A stretch of DNA of 52,561 nt, from assembly GCA_017608625.1 (NCBI GenBank), contig JAFCFN010000005.1, positions 1 through 52,561 of the forward strand. The letters are read 5' to 3'. The stretch comes from Candidatus Woesearchaeota archaeon (lineage in GTDB: Archaea > Nanobdellota > Nanobdellia > Woesearchaeales > JAFCFN01). This document shows, piece after piece, positions 45,854 through 52,561 of the stretch. Numbering within the stretch: the stretch's first letter is position 1; every line of letters begins with the position of its first letter. The notes under the pieces are model-generated. The model saw only the letters and a list, made by a program, of their open reading frames with translations. It had not been told where the DNA came from and ran no database searches. The position numbers and the translations under genes were made by a program.

Positions 45854-46231
45854 ATGATGGGATTATATAAAAAATTAAGAATTCTATTAGTAGATGATGA
45901 AGAGTCAATAAGAAATGCTAGTTCCAAGGTGCTTTGTACAAAAGGATATGTTGTTGAAGTAGCAGAAAATGGACATAAAGCATTAGAAAAAATAAATGAA
46001 AATGCTTATAATGTTTTAATCACAGATTACAGAATGCCATTTGGTATGAATGGTTATGAGCTTGCAAACAGGGTAAAAGAAAGAGGAATTGATTTATTCG
46101 TAATTCTTATGAGTGGAGAAATAGACATTACTGAAAAAAAATCAAATAGTATTGATTTATATTTGCAAAAACCTTTTGACATGGCAGAGTTATTGAATGC
46201 TGTAAAAATTGCTTCTGAAAAAATCAAATAA
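45854..46231 (+). CDS. Single-domain response regulator receiver (CheY-like)
   Basis: ILLVDDEESIRNA, LITDYRMP, ILMSGE, YLQKPFD. Confidence 0.9.
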   Translation: MMGLYKKLRILLVDDEESIRNASSKVLCTKGYVVEVAENGHKALEKINENAYNVLITDYRMPFGMNGYELANRVKERGIDLFVILMSGEIDITEKKSNSIDLYLQKPFDMAELLNAVKIASEKIK

Positions 46232-46308
46232 TTTTTTAAATCTTTCTAAAAAGCGAAAAATTTATAAAGGGTGATATACTTCTATTTTTAAGTTTATTGT
46301 AATTATAA

Positions 46309-46347
46309 GGGGGTGGAAAAACCAAATTTCTAATTTTGGTTTAGACT
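46309..46347 (+). promoter_or_regulatory. SD - hairpin - start codon arrangement of tfb
   Basis: GGGGGTGG 46309-46316, AAACCAAA(46319-46326)/TTTGGTTT(46335-46342), ATG 46348. Confidence 0.55.
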
Positions 46348-47268
46348 ATGACAACCTATGTTAAAAAATGTCCTGAATGCGGATCAACAAATATATTTTA
46401 CAATAAAGAGAAAGGAGAAATAATCTGCAAGGATTGTGGATATGTGATAGAGGAAAGTATGGTTGATTTTGGTCAGGAGTGGAGGGAGTTTGAGTCTGAG
46501 GCAGGTGAAAAAAGAAGGAGAACAGGAGCTCCTATGACTTATACAGAGTTTGATATGGGTCTAGGAACAGAAGTAGGAAAAACTGCTGATATTTCAAAAC
46601 TAGGAAAAGAAAAAGGTAAATTTTTAAGATTGAGAAAATGGCAGTACAGAATCTCCACTGCAATTGAAAGAAATCTTAAATTAGCATTAGCAGAGCTAAA
46701 AAGAGTTTCTTCTTATTTAAAACTACCGGCTTCTGTTGAAGAAGAAGCAGCAAGAATTTATAGATTAGCAGTTCAGAGAGGTCTGGTAAGGGGAAGAAGC
46801 ATGGAAAGTGTTGTTGCAGGTGCTTTATATGCTGCTTGTAGAAGACATGATGTTCCTAGAACACTAGATGAGCTTTCAGAAGCTAGCGGAATTGAAAAGA
46901 AAGAAATAGGAAGAACATATAGATTTGTAACAAGAGAACTGGAAATAAGAATAAGGCCGAGTAATCCTGCTGATTATATACCGAGATTTGCATCTGCTTT
47001 AAAATTGTCACCAGAAGCACAGAGCAAAGCTGTGGAGATACTAGAAAAAGCACAAAAAGCTGAGCTTACTTCTGGAAGAGGACCAACAGGAATAGCTGCT
47101 GCTGCATTATATGTTGCTGCACTAATGCATGGCGAAAAAAGAACTCAAAGGGAGGTAGCAGATGTTGCAGGAGTAACAGAAGTTACAATTAGAAATAGAT
47201 ATAAAGAGTTATTGGATGAGCTGAAATTGGCAAAAGAATTGAAGAAAATAAAGAAGAAGAGAAAATAG
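46348..47268 (+). CDS. tfb: Transcription initiation factor IIB
   Basis: Zinc ribbon CPECGSTNIFYNKEKGEIICKDCGYVIEE; two cyclin-like repeats. Confidence 0.97.
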   Translation: MTTYVKKCPECGSTNIFYNKEKGEIICKDCGYVIEESMVDFGQEWREFESEAGEKRRRTGAPMTYTEFDMGLGTEVGKTADISKLGKEKGKFLRLRKWQYRISTAIERNLKLALAELKRVSSYLKLPASVEEEAARIYRLAVQRGLVRGRSMESVVAGALYAACRRHDVPRTLDELSEASGIEKKEIGRTYRFVTRELEIRIRPSNPADYIPRFASALKLSPEAQSKAVEILEKAQKAELTSGRGPTGIAAAALYVAALMHGEKRTQREVADVAGVTEVTIRNRYKELLDELKLAKELKKIKKKRK

Positions 47269-47280
47269 TGAGGTGAGAGT

Positions 47281-47613
47281 ATGCCGATAAAATATGAAGG
47301 AAAACGGTTAAAAATAAGAAAATTTAGAGATGCTGATGGAACCATTCTTGAATGTATTGGTAAGAATGGTCATGATGGTAAAGATTATTTTATAGGCGAA
47401 ATAAAAAAAGATAATGCACAGAGTTATGTATCAGCAATCAATGCAGAATCTGCTTTAAAGGCTCTTGAAGAATATCATTGTTTAGAAACAGCTAAGTTGG
47501 CAGCAGAAATAGTCAGAGAACATATTGGATTAGAGGGATTAGCACTCGCATTAAAAGATACTACATTCAAAAGTCAAATAGAGAAGTTATTAAAAGAATC
47601 AAAATCTAAATAA
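47281..47613 (+). CDS. Hypothetical protein
   Basis: 110-aa ORF with GAGGTGAGAG SD just downstream of tfb. Confidence 0.6.
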   Translation: MPIKYEGKRLKIRKFRDADGTILECIGKNGHDGKDYFIGEIKKDNAQSYVSAINAESALKALEEYHCLETAKLAAEIVREHIGLEGLALALKDTTFKSQIEKLLKESKSK

Positions 47614-47895
47614 AAATTTTTTAAAATTTTTTATTTTATTATGTTCTATTTTTATACCTTCCTTTTTTAATAATTGTATTTTTTTATTAATTCCTAAACT
47701 ATATCCGCCAACTTCTCCTGTGCTTTTAACAACTCTATGGCACGGAATTACAACTGGATTTTTATTTTTATTTAATACATTTCCTACTGCTCTATATGCT
47801 TTTGTGTTTAATGCTTTGGCTATTTCTTTATATGTTGTAACTTTGCCTTTAGGGATTTTTTGAGTTAAATTTAGAACTTTTTCACTGAATAACAT
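47599..47895 (-). CDS. ogt: Methylated-DNA--protein-cysteine methyltransferase
   Basis: KGKVTTYKEIAKALNTKAYRAVGNVLNKNKNPVVIPCHRVVKSTGEVGGYSLG. Confidence 0.93.
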   Translation of the reverse strand: MLFSEKVLNLTQKIPKGKVTTYKEIAKALNTKAYRAVGNVLNKNKNPVVIPCHRVVKSTGEVGGYSLGINKKIQLLKKEGIKIEHNKIKNFKKFLFRF

Positions 47896-48010
47896 CTCTA
47901 GCACACCTCTGACAAAGAAATGTTTTTATTTTTCTTTTCTTAAGTATCACTCGTTTTACTTTTTTCCCACAACATTCACAAGTAAGAGTTGCTTCTTTAT
48001 ATTTGATCAT
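47882..48010 (-). CDS. 42-aa zinc-ribbon protein (absent from ORF track)
   Basis: MIKYKEATLTCECCGKKVKRVILKKRKIKTFLCQRCARDVIQ*; CxxC...CxxC, overlaps the ogt start. Confidence 0.7.
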   Translation of the reverse strand: MIKYKEATLTCECCGKKVKRVILKKRKIKTFLCQRCARDVIQ

Positions 48011-48072
48011 TTTATTGAAAAATGGAATTTTTCAATTCCAAAAACTCGCAATTAAGCGAGTTTTTGTTATTT
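48008..48072 (-). repeat. 65-bp double-palindrome repeat, copy 1
   Basis: 64/65 identical by eye to 49444-49508; ends at an ATG on the minus strand. Confidence 0.85.
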
Positions 48073-49189
48073 CTGCAATAATTTTGTTCAGATTTTGTTT
48101 TGTCAAAGATTTTTTGTATTGTTGTGCTAAATTGATTAATTTTCGTTTATTTTTAATAGCCAGCATCTTCAGAATATACTGACAAAATTGAGTTACATTT
48201 TTTGGTTTTTTTGTATAATTTGCTCTTTCAAAATCAATCAAAACTGGCTTTTTATTAACTATGATGTGCTTATAAGGGTGGTGCATTTCTTCCTTGTTTA
48301 TTTTTAATTTATCTAAAGTATAGCACTGATTAAATACAGCTGTTAGAACTTTTTTTATTTGTTCTTTTGTTGCTGTTTTAAGAAAATCTCTTATTAATTT
48401 TCCTTTAACATATTCTGCCACAAAATAATCATTCTTTGCAAATAATAGCTTTGGTCCAATATTATGTTTATTCAATAGTTTTAGAAATTTTGATTCTCTT
48501 TTAACTGTGCCTTTTGCTGCTATGTCTTTTCTCTGTAACTTGATTATAACTTTTTTGTTTTTGTAATTTGCTGTAAAGATTAAACCCCTATGACCTTTTG
48601 CTAGAAAATGAATATTGTTAAGTTTCTTGTTTAGCTCTTTTAATATCTTTGATTTTTGAATTAAATAAACATATAAAGTTTCAAAAAATAATCTTTTTGT
48701 TGATAATAATTTAGATTCAAGAAGATTTTCTTTTATTATTTGGTCTATTCTTGCCTTATTCGTCAAAGAGGAGAAAACAATAAGAATTTTACCATTAGGT
48801 TTTAGATATTCATTTACTTGATTTAGAAATTTTTCTAATAATTCATAACCTTTTTTACCGCCTGATATTTTTCTTGCTAGTTCTTTTGGCTCTCTTTTTA
48901 CAGCTGGAAGATACGGAGGGTTGAAAATAATTGTATCAAATTTACCTTTTATTTTATTGAATAAATCGGATTGAACAAAACTTATTTTTTTGTTCTTTAT
49001 ATTTTTTTTACAGAATTCTAACGCCTTCTTGTCTATATCTGTTGCAACTACTTTATTTGCTTTTTTTGCTGCTGCCAAAGCAAGTATTCCAGAGCCAGTG
49101 CCTAGATCCAAGCAATTGCCTTTTGCATATTTCTTAACTTGCTCTGCTAATAGAAATGAATCTTCTCTTGGCAGATAAGGTTCTGACAT
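48032..49189 (-). CDS. HemK/Mtq2-like methyltransferase fused to a RIO/Bud32-like kinase domain
   Basis: N-half CLDLGTGSGILALAAA...FNPPYLP; C-half HRGLIFTANYKNKKVIIKLQRKD...VAEYVKGKLIRDFL...LIDFERANY. Confidence 0.8.
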   Translation of the reverse strand: MSEPYLPREDSFLLAEQVKKYAKGNCLDLGTGSGILALAAAKKANKVVATDIDKKALEFCKKNIKNKKISFVQSDLFNKIKGKFDTIIFNPPYLPAVKREPKELARKISGGKKGYELLEKFLNQVNEYLKPNGKILIVFSSLTNKARIDQIIKENLLESKLLSTKRLFFETLYVYLIQKSKILKELNKKLNNIHFLAKGHRGLIFTANYKNKKVIIKLQRKDIAAKGTVKRESKFLKLLNKHNIGPKLLFAKNDYFVAEYVKGKLIRDFLKTATKEQIKKVLTAVFNQCYTLDKLKINKEEMHHPYKHIIVNKKPVLIDFERANYTKKPKNVTQFCQYILKMLAIKNKRKLINLAQQYKKSLTKQNLNKIIAEITKTRLIASFWN

Positions 49190-49191
49190 TT

Positions 49192-49446
49192 TTATTTATT
49201 ATAAAAAGCAGAAATAGTTTTTTTGAGTTTTTTGATATGATAAAGGGTTTGTTTGCTATGGCCTTCTGTAGCATGCCTTATAGATTCACTAAGATATTTT
49301 TTAGTCTCAGGATTATCTACAACATATTTAGATGCTTCCTCTTTGAATAATCCAAGCAACTTTATTTTTTCTTCTTTGGTTTTTGCTTTAGTTGCTTGTT
49401 TAGCTAATTCCTCAAGTTCACTTATCTTTTTGCTTAAGTTTGCCAT
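49192..49446 (-). CDS. Small helical hypothetical protein
   Basis: 84-aa ORF; start codon abuts repeat copy 2. Confidence 0.55.
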   Translation of the reverse strand: MANLSKKISELEELAKQATKAKTKEEKIKLLGLFKEEASKYVVDNPETKKYLSESIRHATEGHSKQTLYHIKKLKKTISAFYNK

Positions 49447-49508
49447 TTTATTGAAAAATGAAATTTTTCAATTCCAAAAACTCGCAATTAAGCGAGTTTT
49501 TGTTATTT
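49444..49508 (-). repeat. 65-bp double-palindrome repeat, copy 2
   Basis: See copy 1; also ends at an ATG. Confidence 0.85.
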
Positions 49509-49964
49509 AAATTCTCTATCAACAGCTTTAAAATAGTCCTTTATTCTTGTTATAATATTAGGTAATAAAAATTTTTCCAATTTTTCTTCAAAAGTTTCTG
49601 TTAAAGGTGCTTTTTCAGCAATCCTATAATTATTTTGAATCTTCTCAACCAGGAAGATATCTCTTAATCTTTTCAGCTGTCTTCTTATGTTGGATGATGC
49701 AATTCCAAGCAAAGGGAGATTGTGATGTTTTCTTAAATCTATTACTCTCTTCTCTATTTCAGAACTGTCTAATTCTCTTTTAGCTTTTAATAAAACATAA
49801 AGAACATCTACTATAACATCCCTGCTGTCTCCTGGCTGCAATAATCCTATGCTTAAACAAAGTTTTCTAATTAAATCCCTACCTTGTAAAGAAGGTTTTT
49901 CATATTTTCTTAGAGTTATTTCTGCTAAAGGCGTGTCTTTAGCTATTGTTTTAGTCTTAGGCAT
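49503..49964 (-). CDS. Putative winged-helix DNA-binding protein
   Basis: DVLYVLLKAKRELDSSEIEKRVIDLRKHHNLPLLGIASSNIRRQLKRLRDIFLVEKIQNNYRIAEK. Confidence 0.6.
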   Translation of the reverse strand: MPKTKTIAKDTPLAEITLRKYEKPSLQGRDLIRKLCLSIGLLQPGDSRDVIVDVLYVLLKAKRELDSSEIEKRVIDLRKHHNLPLLGIASSNIRRQLKRLRDIFLVEKIQNNYRIAEKAPLTETFEEKLEKFLLPNIITRIKDYFKAVDREFK

Positions 49965-50012
49965 ATAAATTTTAAGCAAGAGCTAATATTTATAGGTTTT
50001 GATTAGAAATTA

Positions 50013-50525
50013 TTATTTAAATTGGGTTGTATTTAATATTTCATTTGGTTTTAATAAAGAAATACCTGATTTATCTCCAAGAATTTCTACTTGGATTATT
50101 TTGTCTGGATTTTTCAAATCCACTAAAGCTCTGTCAATAGGGTCTGTTAGTTTTGTAATTAACTCTTTTTCATTTAGATTTATTCCTCTTATACGAAGAT
50201 TTAGTTTCCATTTATCACTCTCTCTAATTTCAGGAATAAAATTTTTGATACAACTTTGCATATCTATTATGTTTGTTTTGCACCACATATCTATTGGAAT
50301 ATAATAAAATGTTGATGAGAATTTCTCTGGATCCTTTTTACACAACTCAGTTAGTTTTTTAACAACAGCTCTTGCATTGTCTACTTTCAACCCTAAAACT
50401 CCTTTTATATCTGGTTCTAAAAATTCTGCTGTCAGCTTAAGCCTCATAAGATTATTAAGTAGCTCTTCCTTTGCTCTACCTTTATATTTTGGATTGTATG
50501 TTACTAATAGATTAGCATCTCTCAG
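50013..50525 (-). CDS. THUMP-domain protein (Tan1-like), probably CTG-initiated
   Basis: Frame extends upstream of the ORF-track ATG (50447) through LRDANLLVTYNPKYKGRAKEELLNNLMRLKL; only candidate start after the in-frame TGA is CTG at 50525, 6 nt after GAGGGGTGA. Confidence 0.7.
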   Translation of the reverse strand: MRDANLLVTYNPKYKGRAKEELLNNLMRLKLTAEFLEPDIKGVLGLKVDNARAVVKKLTELCKKDPEKFSSTFYYIPIDMWCKTNIIDMQSCIKNFIPEIRESDKWKLNLRIRGINLNEKELITKLTDPIDRALVDLKNPDKIIQVEILGDKSGISLLKPNEILNTTQFK

Positions 50526-50605
50526 ATTAGATCACCCCTCTTGGAATATAAATAGAACTTAGTGTATTTAAATATTATTATTTAATTTAAATTAAAAAAT
50601 AAAAT

Positions 50606-52561
50606 TTATTTTCTTTTTTTAAGTGCCACCAAAGTTATCACAAAGAACGCTGCTATTGCTGTAATTGATATTAAGGTGCTGTCTAATATGGGATTATTGC
50701 TTTGTATTGCAACAACTGCTCCTGTTAGCTCTGCCTCGCCTCCTGGAGAAACAGTAAATGTTACAGGAATGAAATAAGGGATTATATTGTCTGCATCAAT
50801 CCACATCTCAACAGTAACTGTTGCATCTCTCAATGCCTTAAAATTCCATTGAGTATGTACTGCTTTATTTGGCTTTAAAGGTTTGCAATAGTCTGTTTGT
50901 GCTTTTTCCAAACATGCATTCAAGTTTAAATTGCATTGCTCAATTGTTTGATTCTTTATTATAGCACAATCCTGAGCAGTTTTTCCTTCATATTCTTTAC
51001 ATTCTTTGCCTTTTCCTCCTTTAATGCATTTTAGACATTTTTCCTCTTCTTTTTTAGCATCCTTTATACATTTCTCATTCTCTTTTTCACATTTTTCTTC
51101 AGCACTTTTCTTCTTATCTGTTAAACAATACAAGTCAATATGTTTTGCAGTTAGCAATTCAACAGCATCTTCAGGGTACCATCTTACAAATGCTCTGAGA
51201 TTTGTTATATCCTCATCACCAGTGTTTTGAATTTTAATGCCTACTCTGTAAGTTGGTGGAAGTTTTGCTTGAGCAGATGTATCTACGACCTCTTCTTTTG
51301 TTAGAACTTTTAACCTGAATTTTATTGATTCACCTGCAGGAATAAGATAATTCCATGTAATTGTGTCATTATTCCAAAGCTCTAAACTAACATTTTCTGG
51401 GAAATTATTAACATATAAAACCTTTCCGTATGGATTAACTAAGTTTGTTATAGTAAATGCTGCATCATAATCAATTGGTGTTGGATTTTTCACTACAAAC
51501 TCTACAATATTATTATCTGCTAAATAATGGTATGGAGATTCTGTCGCATTTCCAACAGAAACATCAACAACTTCAAGTTTGTATGCTTTTACATAATAGT
51601 TATGACTTTCTCCTGGTTGCCATGAATCTGTAAATGAAATGGTAAGAGGCATTTCCTCGCTTTTTAACAAAGAACCATCTTTGTAAACTTCTGCATAAAA
51701 TATATCTGGATCATCAATAACAATATCAATTGTTTCGTCTAAGGATATTGTATCTGTATTTTTTATAGTTACATTTAACTCGTTGTTTTCATCAAGAGAG
51801 TATGTAAATTCATCAATTTTATTTCCTGTTATTACAGTACCTTCTAAGTATGTTGTTATAACAGGTATTGTTATTCCTGTGAAAGAGGTTAAATAAGTTC
51901 CATTCAAATCAGCTGTAAGGACTCTTAATGAATAATTTCCTGTTATCTCTGTTTTTGGTATGGTTATTGTTCCGGAGTAAATACCAGAAGATATTTTATT
52001 TAATCTTACAGAATATTCATTATTGTTTGTTTCTAAAGTAGAATAAACAATAGCCAAGTCATAAGGATTTCCATCTGGGTCAGTAACATTTGCTGTTATT
52101 TTCATATTATATCCTAAAGCATATTGATCTCTGTCAGTAGTTATAGAAGTGATATTCAATGGTTTTGCTGCAATTCCTATTGATATGGGCTCTAGAACAA
52201 ATTCTCTTGTTTGATAAGGATTATAATGCACATTAAACCTTACTTTATAAGGTGAGCCAGAAACAATATCAATTGGCAAAAATTCTTCTCCAGAAATAAT
52301 GTCTTTTATAGCAATGTATGGTGTTCCAAAATTACTTACTGTATAAGTTATATCTTGTTCAAGCGGAGAGATTACTGCAAATTGAGATTCATTATTTTCA
52401 GCAACAAATTCTGTTTTTGAGATTTGAGTTCCTTTTGTAACACTTAAAATAGCCTCTTTCTGATCTGTATTAGGAATTTCTGGAAGATTATCACATGCAT
52501 CTCCTAGTCCATCAGAATCTGTATCTAATTGATCTGGGTTATATGTATTTGGGCAGTTGTC
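50606..52561 (-). CDS. Surface protein with TSP3-like repeat, Ig-like domains, Cys-rich coil and C-terminal TM; 5' truncated by window
   Basis: Frame open to base 52561: DNCPNTYNPDQLDTDSDGLGDACD; C-terminus SITAIAAFFVITLVALKKRK. Confidence 0.8.
   Translation of the reverse strand, partial: DNCPNTYNPDQLDTDSDGLGDACDNLPEIPNTDQKEAILSVTKGTQISKTEFVAENNESQFAVISPLEQDITYTVSNFGTPYIAIKDIISGEEFLPIDIVSGSPYKVRFNVHYNPYQTREFVLEPISIGIAAKPLNITSITTDRDQYALGYNMKITANVTDPDGNPYDLAIVYSTLETNNNEYSVRLNKISSGIYSGTITIPKTEITGNYSLRVLTADLNGTYLTSFTGITIPVITTYLEGTVITGNKIDEFTYSLDENNELNVTIKNTDTISLDETIDIVIDDPDIFYAEVYKDGSLLKSEEMPLTISFTDSWQPGESHNYYVKAYKLEVVDVSVGNATESPYHYLADNNIVEFVVKNPTPIDYDAAFTITNLVNPYGKVLYVNNFPENVSLELWNNDTITWNYLIPAGESIKFRLKVLTKEEVVDTSAQAKLPPTYRVGIKIQNTGDEDITNLRAFVRWYPEDAVELLTAKHIDLYCLTDKKKSAEEKCEKENEKCIKDAKKEEEKCLKCIKGGKGKECKEYEGKTAQDCAIIKNQTIEQCNLNLNACLEKAQTDYCKPLKPNKAVHTQWNFKALRDATVTVEMWIDADNIIPYFIPVTFTVSPGGEAELTGAVVAIQSNNPILDSTLISITAIAAFFVITLVALKKRK

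Noticed and set aside
1-52561. CRISPR array, rRNA operon, transposase or integrase
   Set aside because: No regularly spaced repeats, no rRNA signature and no recognisable recombinase in any supplied frame.

Overview
AT-rich archaeal window of 52.6 kb. Gene content (TFB, archaeal-type tRNAs, form III RuBisCO, AMP phosphorylase, Taw3, VirB11/TadC-type pilus genes, KK(A/G)Q-type pilin N-termini, many short unannotatable proteins) suggests a DPANN-like lineage, but that is inference. Main loci: (i) a pilin-like/type IV pilus (Tad-like) operon at 1-7.7 kb; (ii) NFACT-R, CRM-domain, TIM-barrel and nucleotidyltransferase genes; (iii) Taw3, form III RuBisCO, flavin reductase and MetRS; (iv) a 14-kb surface locus holding two copies of a giant Cys-rich protein plus pilin-like protein module (20.4-34.3 kb); (v) a compact minus-strand cluster of tiny ORFs, including an FHA protein and a zinc ribbon; (vi) tandem NTase/HEPN, PurU, AMP phosphorylase, TFB, Ogt, a methyltransferase-kinase fusion, a THUMP protein and a TSP3-containing surface protein. 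The most striking signal is four tRNA genes (Leu, Thr, Val on +; Ser on -) that I could only fold by removing 12 introns: Leu 3, Thr 2, Val 3, Ser 4. All four carry an intron at T-loop position 59/60 with the same TTCR/TGAA bulge-helix-bulge. Second is a recurring architecture in which a structured, covarying element lies between a strong Shine-Dalgarno and the start codon (10.2 kb and 40.0 kb, a third related copy at 0.93 kb, a simpler hairpin before tfb). Third is a set of palindromic repeats, one of which appears to be inserted in frame in MetRS. No CRISPR array, rRNA or transposase was seen.
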